From NCBI RefSeq assembly GCF_937920985.1, contig NZ_CALDXR010000025.1:1-34338 (forward strand): a DNA stretch of 34,338 nt. Reading direction: 5' to 3'. The notes under the pieces are model-generated. The model searched no databases. It had not been told where the DNA came from and saw nothing but the letters and a program-made list of their open reading frames with translations. Of this stretch, positions 24,815-33,471 are shown piece by piece. Made by a program: the position numbers and the translations under genes. Origin of the DNA: an uncultured Phascolarctobacterium sp. (GTDB taxonomy: Bacteria; Bacillota; Negativicutes; Acidaminococcales; Acidaminococcaceae). Each line of letters begins with the position of its first letter. The first letter of the stretch is position 1.

Positions 24815-25543
24815 GTGACAGAACTTAAGAAATTCAAACGTGTAGTTTTAAAGCTTAGTGGTGAAGCCCTGGCCGGTGAAAAAGGCTTTGGCATTGATCC
24901 GACAGTAGTATATGCCTTGGCTAAGCAAATCAAGGCTGTAGTTGAGACAGGGGTAGAGGTTGCTATCGTTAATGGCGGCGGTAACTTCTGGCGCGGACTC
25001 AGTGGCAGCAATAAAGGCATGGACCGTGCTACTGCTGACTACATGGGAATGCTGGCAACCGTTATCAACTCTTTGGCGTTGCAGGATGCATTGGAAAACT
25101 TAGAGGTTCCGACCCGTGTGCAGACCGCTATTGAAATGCGTCAGATTGCAGAACCCTACATTCGTCGCCGTGCTATCCGCCATATGGAAAAAGCAAGAGT
25201 CGTAATTTTTGCCGCTGGTACCGGTAACCCCTATTTCTCAACCGATACCACCGCTGCTCTGCGTGCTGCGGAAATCGAAGCAGACGCTATCCTGATGGCT
25301 AAAAAAGGCGTAGATGGTGTTTATGACAGCGACCCGGCAGTTAATCCGGATGCGAAGAAATTTGATGAGCTGCCTTACATCGAGGTTATCAAACGTCATC
25401 TCAGCGTAATGGATTCCACTGCAATCAGCCTGTGCATGGATAACAACATTCCTATTGTAGTATTTAATATTGATGAACCGGGTAACATTCAGCGTGCTGC
25501 TGCAGGCGAAAAAATTGGTACCCTGGTAGGAGGTAAGGAATAA
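24815..25543 (+). CDS. pyrH: UMP kinase
   Basis: A 242-residue bacterial UMP kinase of the amino-acid-kinase fold, making UDP from UMP with ATP. Motifs: VVLKLSGEALAG near the N-terminus (phosphate binding), VNGGGNFWRG, the MGMLATVINSLALQDALE helix, the FAAGTGNPYFSTDTTAALRA substrate region and AKKGVDGVYDSDP. Start is GTG 24815, 7 nt after GGGAGGT. The usual upstream partners rpsB and tsf are absent; instead it has its own promoter behind a divergent ECF gene. The TAATG overlap with frr shows coupling. Confidence 0.97.
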   Translation: MTELKKFKRVVLKLSGEALAGEKGFGIDPTVVYALAKQIKAVVETGVEVAIVNGGGNFWRGLSGSNKGMDRATADYMGMLATVINSLALQDALENLEVPTRVQTAIEMRQIAEPYIRRRAIRHMEKARVVIFAAGTGNPYFSTDTTAALRAAEIEADAILMAKKGVDGVYDSDPAVNPDAKKFDELPYIEVIKRHLSVMDSTAISLCMDNNIPIVVFNIDEPGNIQRAAAGEKIGTLVGGKE

Positions 25544-26106
25544 TGGCAACAGTTAATGAAATTATCAGCGGTATCGAGAGCAAGATGGAAAAATCCGTTG
25601 CTGCTCTGCGTGTAGATCTGGCAAGCCTGCGTGCTGGCCGTGCAACTCCCTCTCTGCTGGAGAAGGTTATGGTTGATTATTATGGTTCCCCGACACCTGT
25701 AACTCAGGTTGCAAGCGTAACCGTACCGGAACCGCGTATGATTGTTATTCAACCCTGGGAGAAAAACATCCTGAAGGACATCGAAAAAGCAATTATGAAA
25801 TCCGACCTCGGCCTGAACCCGAACAGCGACGGCATCTGCATTCGTCTGAACCTGCCGCAGCTGACCGAAGAACGCCGTAAGGATCTGGTTAAGGTTGTAC
25901 ATAAAAAAGCTGAGGAATACCGTGTTGTAGTCCGTAACCTGCGCCGTGATGCCAACGATGCTATCAAAAAGACCGAAAAGGCTAAGGAAATTACCGAGGA
26001 CGAGGCTAAGAAGGGTACTGAAAAGGTACAGAAGCTGACAGATAAGGTTATGAAGGAAATCGACACTGCAGCTGCTAACAAAGAAAAAGAAGTAATGGAA
26101 GTATAA
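25543..26106 (+). CDS. frr: Ribosome recycling factor
   Basis: A 187-residue ribosome-recycling factor that, with EF-G, splits post-termination ribosomes. It has the two-domain RRF pattern: LRAGRATPSLLEKVMVDYYG, PEPRMIVIQPWEKN, GLNPNSDGICIRLNLP, EERRKDLVKVV and the long C-terminal helix. Length is standard (185). Its start overlaps the pyrH stop and its own stop overlaps the start of the next small gene in the same TAATG manner. Confidence 0.97.
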   Translation: MATVNEIISGIESKMEKSVAALRVDLASLRAGRATPSLLEKVMVDYYGSPTPVTQVASVTVPEPRMIVIQPWEKNILKDIEKAIMKSDLGLNPNSDGICIRLNLPQLTEERRKDLVKVVHKKAEEYRVVVRNLRRDANDAIKKTEKAKEITEDEAKKGTEKVQKLTDKVMKEIDTAAANKEKEVMEV

Positions 26107-26309
26107 TGGAAATTCCACAGGTTTTGGCACTGCCTCTCGAGGAGGCTGTCCGTCGCCTGGAGGCCGTAGGCTGCACCTATGAGGTGCAGCCTCTGCTGCC
26201 GCCGCGTGCAAGCGAGGCAGACTTTGAAGGGCGCGAGGTGCGCAGATATGTAGTAAGACAACAGCAGTTGTCTGCTAATAGATTAGCTCTTACCATTGTG
26301 TATAGATAA
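26106..26309 (+). CDS. Tiny PASTA-like protein, function unknown
   Basis: A 67-residue soluble protein translated through a TAATG overlap with frr. IPQVLALPLEEAVRRLEAVGCTYEV resembles the start of a PASTA repeat (VPDVVGLSLEEARRLLEEAG type) and the tail VVRQQQLSANRLALTIVY resembles its end, so it may be a lone PASTA-fold domain without the kinase or penicillin-binding protein it normally sits on; this is by eye. No signal peptide or membrane helix, so it would stay in the cytoplasm, unlike known PASTA domains. Coupling with frr and the ferredoxin 17 nt downstream suggests it is really expressed. Confidence 0.72.
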   Translation: MEIPQVLALPLEEAVRRLEAVGCTYEVQPLLPPRASEADFEGREVRRYVVRQQQLSANRLALTIVYR

Positions 26310-26326
26310 GGAAGGAGGTGCGAAGA

Positions 26327-26491
26327 ATGGCTCTGAAAATTGATAAAGAAGCATGCGTAGGCTGCGGTACTTGTGCTGCTACCTGCCCCGTTGGCGCTAT
26401 TACTGAAGTTGACGGTAAATATGAAATCGGTGAAGACTGCGTAGAATGCGGCGCTTGCGCTGCTAGCTGCCCGGTTGGCGCTATTGAGTAA
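26327..26491 (+). CDS. 2[4Fe-4S] ferredoxin (clostridial type)
   Basis: A 54-residue electron carrier with two CxxCxxCxxxCP clusters: Cys10, 13, 16, 20 and Cys38, 41, 44, 48, each followed by PVGAI. This is the classic low-potential bacterial ferredoxin used with pyruvate:ferredoxin oxidoreductase and hydrogenases in anaerobes; it could also feed electrons to the [4Fe-4S] enzyme IspG encoded about 4 kb downstream (inference). A strong GGAAGGAGGTG lies before the ATG. A hairpin terminator follows 26 nt after the stop. Codon use is strongly biased, as for an abundant protein. Confidence 0.95.
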   Translation: MALKIDKEACVGCGTCAATCPVGAITEVDGKYEIGEDCVECGACAASCPVGAIE

Positions 26492-26517
26492 TTCAAGACT
26501 GCAATGCAAAATCAGGA

Positions 26518-26557
26518 AGGCGGCCTCCCGCAAGGGGGAGGCTCGCCTCTTCTTTAA
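26518..26557 (+). terminator. Probable terminator after ferredoxin
   Basis: A GC-rich hairpin: AGGCG (26518-26522) plus GCCTCCC (26523-26529) pair with GGGAGGC (26536-26542) and CGCCT (26544-26548) with one bulged T; the following tract TCTTCTTT is only moderately T-rich. The remaining roughly 135 nt up to uppS are AT-rich and hold no other feature I can support. Confidence 0.75.
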
Positions 26558-26692
26558 TCAGGGAAAAAAGTAAGGAAAACTAAAAGCAAGTTACAAATTT
26601 TAGCGAAGGGCTTGATGCTTGTGTTTAGAGGCTTGTTTCAAACAAAAAATAAGACTAAGAATAATATCGTAATGCATACTGAGGACTTGGAT

Positions 26693-27403
26693 ATGCAGAA
26701 TATTCCTCAGCATATTGCAATTATTATGGACGGCAACGGTCGCTGGGCTAAGGCTCAGGGCAAGGTGCGTACCTTTGGCCATCAGGCCGGAGCAGAAACA
26801 CTGAAAACTATTGTCAGAGCAGCTGATAAGCTGGGAGTTAAGGTTATCAGTGCTTATGCATTTTCAACCGAAAACTGGAAGCGTCCGGTGACGGAAGTAA
26901 ACTTTATCATGGAGCTTTTGAGCCGTTATCTGACCAACGAAATTGATGAATTTAACGAAAATAACGTACAGGTGCGTTTTATCGGCTCGCGTAAAGGTCT
27001 GCCTGAGATTGTACAGCAGAAGATGGACCACGCAATCGAGGCAACGAAAAACAACACCGGTATTATTTTGAATTTGGCTATAAACTACGGCGGACAGGCA
27101 GAAATCCTACATGCTGTGCGTACCATTGCAGCAGAAGCTGCCAACGGTACTCTGGCCGTAGACGATATAGATAATAATGTGATCGAAAACCATTTGTATA
27201 CCAAGGGCCTGCCTGCGCCGGATCTGCTTATCCGTCCGGGCGGTGATTTGCGTATCAGCAACTTTTTGCTCTGGCAGATTGCTTATGCGGAAATCTGGAC
27301 GACTAAGGTGTACTGGCCGGAGTTTACGCCGGATCATCTGGTGGAGGCGATTTTGGCTTATCAGGGGCGCGAGCGCCGTTTCGGCGGCTTAGTCAGCCAG
27401 TAA
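26693..27403 (+). CDS. uppS: Undecaprenyl diphosphate synthase (cis-prenyltransferase)
   Basis: A 236-residue cytoplasmic/peripheral enzyme that adds isopentenyl units to farnesyl diphosphate to form the C55 carrier for peptidoglycan and O-antigen. Motifs: HIAIIMDGNGRWA with catalytic Asp13, FGHQAGAET, YAFSTENWKRP, NLAINYGGQAEI, and the C-terminal LLIRPGGDLRISNFLLWQ and YAEIW...WPEF. I start at ATG 26693, 7 nt after GAGGA; ATG 26672 or 26615 would give longer N-termini with poorer or closer ribosome sites. First gene of the uppS-cdsA-dxr-rseP-ispG-proS order common to Firmicutes and Proteobacteria. Confidence 0.96.
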   Translation: MQNIPQHIAIIMDGNGRWAKAQGKVRTFGHQAGAETLKTIVRAADKLGVKVISAYAFSTENWKRPVTEVNFIMELLSRYLTNEIDEFNENNVQVRFIGSRKGLPEIVQQKMDHAIEATKNNTGIILNLAINYGGQAEILHAVRTIAAEAANGTLAVDDIDNNVIENHLYTKGLPAPDLLIRPGGDLRISNFLLWQIAYAEIWTTKVYWPEFTPDHLVEAILAYQGRERRFGGLVSQ

Positions 27404-27528
27404 GACGCCATATACTTCGTCAGGTCTCCTAGCAGTACGAGTATGTACGGCGTCGTCGCCCTTCCTCGTCTCTGGCATCTTCCTGGCTGCCTGGAGGAAA
27501 TAGGAAAGACGCCATATACGTCGTCAGG
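27404..27528 (+). repeat. GC-rich intergenic repeat element between uppS and cdsA
   Basis: A 21-bp direct repeat (GACGCCATATACTTCGTCAG at 27404-27423 and its one-mismatch copy from 27508) bounds a segment containing GTATGTACGGCGTC (27441-27454), an imperfect inverted copy of the GACGCCATATAC end. The first 50 nt align, about two bases in three, with the element at the right edge of the window (34290-34338), sharing ACGCCAT, GTAC and GTACGNCGTC. It codes for nothing evident. Confidence 0.7.
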
Positions 27529-27571
27529 GATCAAATAAATCTAATAACTCAAAGAAGGATGTATTTTAACT

Positions 27572-28450
27572 ATGTTAACACGTATTATTACCGGTGTAAT
27601 CGGTATTGTGGCAGCAGTCGGCATTATCACCAAGGGTGGTATGCTTTTTAATGCGGCTGTTGCTGTTTTGGCTGCTGTAGCCTGGTACGAATTCCACAAG
27701 ATGGTGGAGAACAAGGGCTATCATGCCTATACGCTGACCGGTGGCGTGGGTGCCGTGCTGATGGTGCTGGTTGCCGGTGCAGGCTATTATTTTGAGCTGG
27801 AGGGCGTTTATACGCTGGCATTTATTGTGATGCTGACAGCGCTGTTCTTCATTTTCAGTACGATTGAGGGCCTGTGGCTGCATTGCAACCGAGGTGAGCA
27901 GCATTGGGCAGAGAACAGTGCGCTTACTGCATGGGGCATGCTGTACTGCGGTCTTTTGTTTGCGCACATTATTTTGTTGCGCTCCTTTGATGGTGGTCCG
28001 CATATCGACTTGGGCTTCCGTGTATTTGAATACGGCGAAATCTGCCTGTGGATTGTGCTTTTGGGCACCTGGGCCAGCGATACCTTTGCTTATTTCTTCG
28101 GCCGTGCCTTCGGCAAGACGCCGTTCTGCAGCGTCAGCCCGAAGAAATCCTTTGAGGGCGCTGTCTGCGGCTTTGTCGGCTGCTTTGTGACCGTACTGTT
28201 TTTGTGCATTATCTGCTTAGGCATTGCTTTGTGGCATGCTGTGGCAGTGGCGCTGGCGGTGGCAATTTTTGCTCCGGTTGGCGATTTGATTGAATCCATT
28301 GTCAAACGCAGCTTTGACATCAAGGATTCCGGTAAGATTTTCCCCGGTCACGGCGGTGTGCTGGACCGTTTCGACAGCCTGCTGTTTACAGCACCGGTTG
28401 TGTATTATCTGCTGATGATTATCAGCGCTTTATCTATGTTTCAAGAATAG
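27572..28450 (+). CDS. cdsA: Phosphatidate cytidylyltransferase
   Basis: A 292-residue polytopic membrane enzyme (about eight helices) that makes CDP-diacylglycerol from phosphatidic acid and CTP. The C-terminal family signature is complete: SIVKRSFDIKDSGKIFPGHG, then GGVLDRFDSL, with the metal-binding Asp residues; GTWASDTFAYFFGRAFGKTP and SPKKSFEG upstream are also conserved. It is separated from uppS by a 168-nt gap holding the repeat element, and starts 11 nt before dxr ends up downstream, with GAAGGAT as ribosome site. Confidence 0.96.
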   Translation: MLTRIITGVIGIVAAVGIITKGGMLFNAAVAVLAAVAWYEFHKMVENKGYHAYTLTGGVGAVLMVLVAGAGYYFELEGVYTLAFIVMLTALFFIFSTIEGLWLHCNRGEQHWAENSALTAWGMLYCGLLFAHIILLRSFDGGPHIDLGFRVFEYGEICLWIVLLGTWASDTFAYFFGRAFGKTPFCSVSPKKSFEGAVCGFVGCFVTVLFLCIICLGIALWHAVAVALAVAIFAPVGDLIESIVKRSFDIKDSGKIFPGHGGVLDRFDSLLFTAPVVYYLLMIISALSMFQE

Positions 28451-28460
28451 AGGATAACAA

Positions 28461-29633
28461 ATGAAGAATATTTCTATTTTGGGCAGTACAGGCTCTATCG
28501 GTCGTCAGACCTTGGAGGTTGCTGCTGCCAATCCTGAAAAGCTGAAGGTACGTGCCTTGGCTGCGCATAAAAGCGATGAGCTTTTAGAGCAGCAGATTAA
28601 GCAGTTTGAGCCTGATATTGCCGTTTTGACGGATAAGGACGCTGCTAAACGCTTGGCTGATCGCTATCACGGTAAGACAGAAATCTTAGCCGGGGAGGAA
28701 GGCCTTCTGGTTGCTGCTACCTACGAGGGAGCAGATACCGTTCTCGGTTCTATGGTAGGCTATGCCGGCCTGCGCCCGACGTTGGCTGCTATAGCCTGCG
28801 GAAAGAATATTGCGCTGGCAAATAAGGAAACACTTGTTGCTGCCGGCAGCATTGTTATGGAAGCCGTGCGTAAGCACGGCGTAAGCCTGACTCCTGTGGA
28901 CAGTGAGCACAGTGCTATTTTCCAATCTCTGCGCGGCGGTACGGAAAAGGAAGTCAAACGCCTGATTATTACGGCGAGCGGCGGTCCCTTCCGCGGTAAA
29001 AAACGCAGTGAGCTGGAAAATGTTACCCTGGCGCAATGCCTCAATCATCCAAACTGGAGTATGGGGCAGAAGGTGACGCTTGATTCCTCTACACTGGCCA
29101 ACAAGGGTCTGGAGGTTATGGAGGCACATTGGCTGTTTGATATGCCCTATGATAAAATTGCGGTTGTCGTACATCCGCAGAGCATTGTACACAGCTTGGT
29201 AGAATTCTGCGACGGCAGTGTGATTGCCCAGCTGGGTGTGCCTGATATGCGTCTGCCGATTCAGTTCGCCTTGAGCTGGCCGGAGCGCTACAACTACAGC
29301 TTTGAACAGCTTGATCTTGTTGCTGCGGGTAATCTTACCTTTGAAGCACCTGATTTAGAAGCATTTCCTTCCTTGAAGATTGCTATTGACTGCGGTAAGG
29401 CCGGCGGCACTCTGCCATGTGCCTTCAATGCTGCTAATGAGGAGGCTGTTTATGCCTTTTTGGCAGGCAAAATCAAATATCTTGATATCCCTTATATCAC
29501 TGCTACGGTTACAGCGCAGCATAACAATGTTCTGCGCCCGCAGCTGGAGGATATTGAAGCAACGGATGCCTGGGCACGTGCTGCAGCCCAAGGGGTTATT
29601 GCTAAATTACAGACTGAAGGCCGGCAGGATTAG
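28461..29633 (+). CDS. dxr: 1-deoxy-D-xylulose 5-phosphate reductoisomerase
   Basis: A 390-residue NADPH-dependent enzyme of the MEP isoprenoid pathway (DXP to MEP). Seen: dinucleotide site ILGSTGSIGRQTLEV, LANKETLVAAG, metal/substrate residues in PVDSEHSAIFQSL, ASGGPFRGK, HPNWSMGQKVTLDSSTLANK and EAHWLF, then VVHPQSIVHSLVEF. Length is typical. It lies 10 nt after cdsA and 22 nt before rseP. It is the target of fosmidomycin in other bacteria, and it feeds precursors to UppS in the same cluster through IspG. Confidence 0.97.
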   Translation: MKNISILGSTGSIGRQTLEVAAANPEKLKVRALAAHKSDELLEQQIKQFEPDIAVLTDKDAAKRLADRYHGKTEILAGEEGLLVAATYEGADTVLGSMVGYAGLRPTLAAIACGKNIALANKETLVAAGSIVMEAVRKHGVSLTPVDSEHSAIFQSLRGGTEKEVKRLIITASGGPFRGKKRSELENVTLAQCLNHPNWSMGQKVTLDSSTLANKGLEVMEAHWLFDMPYDKIAVVVHPQSIVHSLVEFCDGSVIAQLGVPDMRLPIQFALSWPERYNYSFEQLDLVAAGNLTFEAPDLEAFPSLKIAIDCGKAGGTLPCAFNAANEEAVYAFLAGKIKYLDIPYITATVTAQHNNVLRPQLEDIEATDAWARAAAQGVIAKLQTEGRQD

Positions 29634-29655
29634 CCGACTATCGTAAGGAGGTAAA

Positions 29656-30672
29656 ATGCTTACAATTTTAGCCGCTGTTTTTGTTTTTGGTGTGCTGGTT
29701 ACGGTACACGAATTCGGTCATTTTATTACGGCAAAGCTCACAGGTATGCGTGTTGATGAATTTGCCATCGGCTTTGGTCCTAAGCTGTATCAGCAAAAGG
29801 ACGGCGATACATTGTACAGCCTGAGAGCTATTCCGTTGGGTGGCTATAATAAAATCGCAGGTATGGATCCTGATGATCCGCCTGAACCCGGAACCTTTAA
29901 ATCTAAGCCGATTCCCTCCAGAATGCTGGTTATTCTGGCAGGTGCGCTGATGAATTTCCTGTTGCCGATTATCCTGTTCAGCGGCATTTTTATGCTAGAG
30001 GGCAGACAGGAGCTGGTGAATGAACCAATCCTGGGTACTGTTGTAGACGGTATGGCTGCAGGCAGAGCGGGACTGCACAGCGGTGACCGCATTTTGACGA
30101 TTAATGATAAGCCTGTTGCTACCTGGACTGAGGTTGTTACCAACCTGCGTGCCAGCGGTACGAATCCGGTAACGGTGACAGCTGAAAGCCAGGGAGCTGT
30201 AAAAAGCTACACCATGACTCCTGTGTATGACAGAGAGGCAGGCCGTCCCTTAATCGGTATCAGCCCCAAGTTCAACAAGGTCAGCCTGGGCTTTTTCGGC
30301 TCGATTAAAGAAGGCTGTGTATATACCAAAAATATTATAGTTTCTATGCTGAACGGTCTGTACAAGATTGTTTCCGGTAAGGCTCCGGCTGAGGTGGCCG
30401 GTCCCATCGGTGTAGCGCAGATGGCAGGTCAGGTGGCGGAAAAAGGTCTGTTGCCGTTGATTACCTTTGTTGCTTTTTTGAGCATCAACCTGGGTGTTAT
30501 CAACCTGCTGCCGCTGCCGGCACTGGACGGCGGACATTTTGTACTGCTGCTGTTGGAAGGCCTGCGAGGTAAGCCGCTCGGCAGCAAGGCTATGACTAAC
30601 ATCCAGATGGTTGGTATTGCGCTGATTTTAGCGCTGACAGTATTTTCCACCTTTAAGGATATAACACGTTAA
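29656..30672 (+). CDS. rseP: Site-2 intramembrane metalloprotease RseP/RasP
   Basis: A 338-residue membrane protease that cuts anti-sigma factors and leftover signal peptides. The zinc motif HEFGH is at the first helix (about residue 18), one PDZ domain spans about 110-195 (EPILGTVVDGMAAGRAGLHSGD), and the third zinc ligand is in NLLPLPALDGGHF near 285. Four membrane helices. Only one PDZ is present, as in Gram-positive RasP, while E. coli RseP has two. Its ribosome site is AAGGAGGT. Sits between dxr and ispG as in many Firmicutes. Confidence 0.96.
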   Translation: MLTILAAVFVFGVLVTVHEFGHFITAKLTGMRVDEFAIGFGPKLYQQKDGDTLYSLRAIPLGGYNKIAGMDPDDPPEPGTFKSKPIPSRMLVILAGALMNFLLPIILFSGIFMLEGRQELVNEPILGTVVDGMAAGRAGLHSGDRILTINDKPVATWTEVVTNLRASGTNPVTVTAESQGAVKSYTMTPVYDREAGRPLIGISPKFNKVSLGFFGSIKEGCVYTKNIIVSMLNGLYKIVSGKAPAEVAGPIGVAQMAGQVAEKGLLPLITFVAFLSINLGVINLLPLPALDGGHFVLLLLEGLRGKPLGSKAMTNIQMVGIALILALTVFSTFKDITR

Positions 30673-30685
30673 GAGGTGAACGAAA

Positions 30686-31762
30686 GTGATAGAACGTAGA
30701 AAAACCCGCCAGCTGCATGTAGGCAGCGTGGCCGTGGGCGGCGATGCTCCGATTGCCGTTCAGTCTATGACTAACACACATACAGACGATTCTGCTGCAA
30801 CCTTGGAGCAGATTCAGCGTCTGGCAGATGCAGGCTGCGATATTATCCGCTGTGCTGTGCCTGATATGGCAGCGGCGGAGGGCCTGAAAACTATTTGTAA
30901 GGAAAGTCCGATTCCTGTCATTGCTGATATTCATTTTGATTATAAGCTGGCTTTGGCAGCGATTGAAGCAGGCGTTGACGGCCTGCGCTTAAACCCCGGT
31001 AATATCGGCGGTGAGGAGAAGGTGCGCGCTGTTGTTGAAGCAGCGAAGGAACGCAACATTCCTATCCGTATCGGTGTCAACGCCGGCTCCCTGCCGAAGG
31101 ATTTGCTGGAAAAATACGGTCATCCCACCGCGGAGGCTCTTGTGGAGGCGGCTTGGCGCCACGTCCGCATTCTTGAAGCGATGGATTACCGTAACATTAA
31201 GATTTCGCTCAAGGCGCATGATGTGCCGCTGACACTGGAGGCCTATCGTCTGATGGCAGCGCAGTGTGATTATCCGCTGCATGTCGGCATTACGGAGGCA
31301 GGCACTGTCAATAGCGGTATTATCAAATCCGCCGTGGGCATCGGTACCCTGCTGGCCGAGGGCATCGGCGATACTATCCGCGTTTCGCTGACCGGTGACC
31401 CGGTGAACGAGGTGCGTGTGGCCTATGACATTCTGAAATCCCTTGGTCTGCGTGAGCACGGACCGACCTTAATCAGCTGCCCGACCTGCGGTCGCACCCG
31501 CATCAGCCTGGAAAAGCTGGCGCTGGAGGTGGAACGCCGTCTGGCAGATATTGAAGAACCCATTACGGTTGCCGTTATGGGCTGTGTAGTCAACGGACCC
31601 GGTGAAGCGCGTGAGGCTGACGTCGGCATTGCCGGCGGCATCGGCGAGGGACTTGTATTCCGCAAGGGCGAAATCCTGCGTAAGGTTCCCGAAAATCAGC
31701 TTGTAAGCGAGCTTTTTGCTGAAATAGATAAAATTTTACTTGAGAGGAAGGTATCCCGTTAA
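30686..31762 (+). CDS. ispG: 4-hydroxy-3-methylbut-2-en-1-yl diphosphate synthase (flavodoxin/ferredoxin)
   Basis: A 358-residue [4Fe-4S] enzyme of the MEP pathway (MEcPP to HMBPP). N-terminal TIM barrel with VQSMTNTHTDDS and VIADIHFDYKLAL, GLRLNPGNIGG; C-terminal cluster domain with SCPTCGRTRISL (two Cys) and VMGCVVNGPGEA (third Cys). Bacterial-type length. Start is GTG 30686, with AAGAGGTG 7-8 nt upstream. Its electrons may come from the ferredoxin encoded about 4 kb upstream (inference). TAATG overlap with proS. Confidence 0.97.
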   Translation: MIERRKTRQLHVGSVAVGGDAPIAVQSMTNTHTDDSAATLEQIQRLADAGCDIIRCAVPDMAAAEGLKTICKESPIPVIADIHFDYKLALAAIEAGVDGLRLNPGNIGGEEKVRAVVEAAKERNIPIRIGVNAGSLPKDLLEKYGHPTAEALVEAAWRHVRILEAMDYRNIKISLKAHDVPLTLEAYRLMAAQCDYPLHVGITEAGTVNSGIIKSAVGIGTLLAEGIGDTIRVSLTGDPVNEVRVAYDILKSLGLREHGPTLISCPTCGRTRISLEKLALEVERRLADIEEPITVAVMGCVVNGPGEAREADVGIAGGIGEGLVFRKGEILRKVPENQLVSELFAEIDKILLERKVSR

Positions 31763-33471
31763 TGAAAGTTTCTAAAATGTATGCACCCACTCTGCGTGAG
31801 GTTCCGTCCGAGGCTGAAATCCCGAGCCATCAGCTGCTGCTGCGTGCCGGTTTTATGCGTAAATCCACCAATGGCATGTACACCTATCTGCCGCTTGCTT
31901 GGCGTGTTATTAAAAAAATCGAAAATATTATCCGCGAAGAGATGGACCATGCAGGCTGCCAGGAAATCATGATGCCGATTATGCAGCCGGCAGAAATCTG
32001 GAAAGAAAGCGGCCGTTGGGACGCTTATGGCGCAGAAATGGTACGCTTGAAGGACCGTCATGGCCATGAATACTGCCTTGGTCCTACCCACGAGGAAATG
32101 GTTACTACTCTGGTTAAGAACGATGTACGTTCCTACCGTCAGCTGCCGCTGAACCTGTACCAGATTCAAGACAAATTCCGTGACGAACGCCGTCCGCGCT
32201 TCGGCCTGATGCGCAGCCGTGACTTCATCATGAAGGATGGCTATTCCTTCGACCGTGATGAAGCAGGTCTGGACGTTTCCTATAAGGCAATGTATGATGC
32301 TTATGACAAAATCTTTACCCGCTGCGGTCTGAACTTCCGCCCGGTAGAAGCAGACAGCGGTGCTATCGGCGGTACCGGCAGCCATGAGTTCATGGTGCTG
32401 GCAGACAGCGGTGAAGCAGAAATTACCTACTGCACCAAATGCGATTACGCTGCCGATATCGAAAAGGCAGAGCTGTATCCGATAGAGGCTCCGGCAGAAG
32501 AAATGCAGGAGCTGAGCGAGGTTGAAACTCCGAACTGCAAGACTATTGCCGACGTTTGCGCTTTCCTCAACGCTCCGATTGAAAAATCCGTAAAGGCTGT
32601 TGCTTACCAATGCGAAAAAGGCCTGGTACTGTGCTTTGTTCGCGGTGACCACGAGGTTAACGAAACCAAAGTACAAAACACTGTAGGCGCAGTTGAGCTG
32701 GAAATGGCAGAGGCAGAGCTGCTGGCTAAGGCTGGCACTGTCGGTGGTTACATGGGCCCTGTAGGTCTTGACCCCGAAAAGGTTATTATCGTTTGCGATG
32801 CAACCGTTATGAATATGCACAATGTTTGCTGTGGTGCTAACCATGAAGGCTTCCACTACATCAACGCTAACCCGGGCCGTGACTTCACTCCGACCTACGT
32901 TGCCGATATCCGTCTGATGGCTGAAGGCGATCCCTGCCCGCACTGCGGCGCTCCGATTGCTAAGGCTCGCGGCATTGAAGCAGGTCAGGTATTCAAGCTG
33001 CACACCAAATACAGCGCAGCTATGAAATGCACCTATCTGGATGAAAACGGCAAGGAACAGCCGATGGTAATGGGCTGCTACGGTATCGGCGTTGGCCGTA
33101 CTATGGCTGCCTGCGTTGAACAGAGCCATGATGCTGACGGCATGATCTGGCCTGTTGCTATTGCTCCTTATGAAGTGCTTGTTGTACCTGTAAACGTAAA
33201 AGACGAAGCATCCTTTGCTAAGGCTGAGGAAATCTACAACGAGCTGCACAAAGCAGGCGTTGAGGTTGTTATCGACGACCGCAAGGAGCGTCCGGGCGTA
33301 AAATTCAAGGACGCAGATTTGATCGGCTATCCGCTGCGCGTAGTTGTAGGTCCTAAGACTCTGCAGACCGGCGAGCTGGAAGTAAAAGTTCGTAAGACCG
33401 GTGAAGTAAGCATGCTGCCGTTGGATAGTGACTATATCGCTGCTATCAGGGAGATGCTGCAAAAGCTGTAA
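31762..33471 (+). CDS. proS: Prolyl-tRNA synthetase, bacterial type with editing insertion
   Basis: A 569-residue class II synthetase. Motif 2 region GPTHEEMVTTLV and FRDERRPRFGLMRSRDFIMK, and motif 3 CYGIGVGRTMAACVEQ, are clear. Between them (about 230-375) lies the INS/YbaK editing domain (TIADVCAFLNAPIEKSVKAV, FVRGDHEVNETKV) that removes Ala-tRNA-Pro; the domain is full length, with the conserved Lys in KSVKAV. A C-terminal anticodon domain follows. It is translationally coupled to ispG. A perfect short hairpin (33492-33506, no T run) lies between it and the next gene. Codon bias indicates strong expression. Confidence 0.97.
   Translation: MKVSKMYAPTLREVPSEAEIPSHQLLLRAGFMRKSTNGMYTYLPLAWRVIKKIENIIREEMDHAGCQEIMMPIMQPAEIWKESGRWDAYGAEMVRLKDRHGHEYCLGPTHEEMVTTLVKNDVRSYRQLPLNLYQIQDKFRDERRPRFGLMRSRDFIMKDGYSFDRDEAGLDVSYKAMYDAYDKIFTRCGLNFRPVEADSGAIGGTGSHEFMVLADSGEAEITYCTKCDYAADIEKAELYPIEAPAEEMQELSEVETPNCKTIADVCAFLNAPIEKSVKAVAYQCEKGLVLCFVRGDHEVNETKVQNTVGAVELEMAEAELLAKAGTVGGYMGPVGLDPEKVIIVCDATVMNMHNVCCGANHEGFHYINANPGRDFTPTYVADIRLMAEGDPCPHCGAPIAKARGIEAGQVFKLHTKYSAAMKCTYLDENGKEQPMVMGCYGIGVGRTMAACVEQSHDADGMIWPVAIAPYEVLVVPVNVKDEASFAKAEEIYNELHKAGVEVVIDDRKERPGVKFKDADLIGYPLRVVVGPKTLQTGELEVKVRKTGEVSMLPLDSDYIAAIREMLQKL

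Noticed and set aside
26612..26692. Longer UppS starting at TTG/ATG 26612-26615
   Set aside because: The added residues are basic and not family-like, and GAGGA before ATG 26693 gives a better start. Not excluded outright.
27404..27528. CRISPR array or tRNA gene
   Set aside because: Only two repeat units, unequal spacing and no spacer series; no cloverleaf. Better read as a dispersed intergenic repeat.
31759..33462. 567-codon minus-strand open frame across proS
   Set aside because: Antisense shadow of a strongly codon-biased gene; no motifs.
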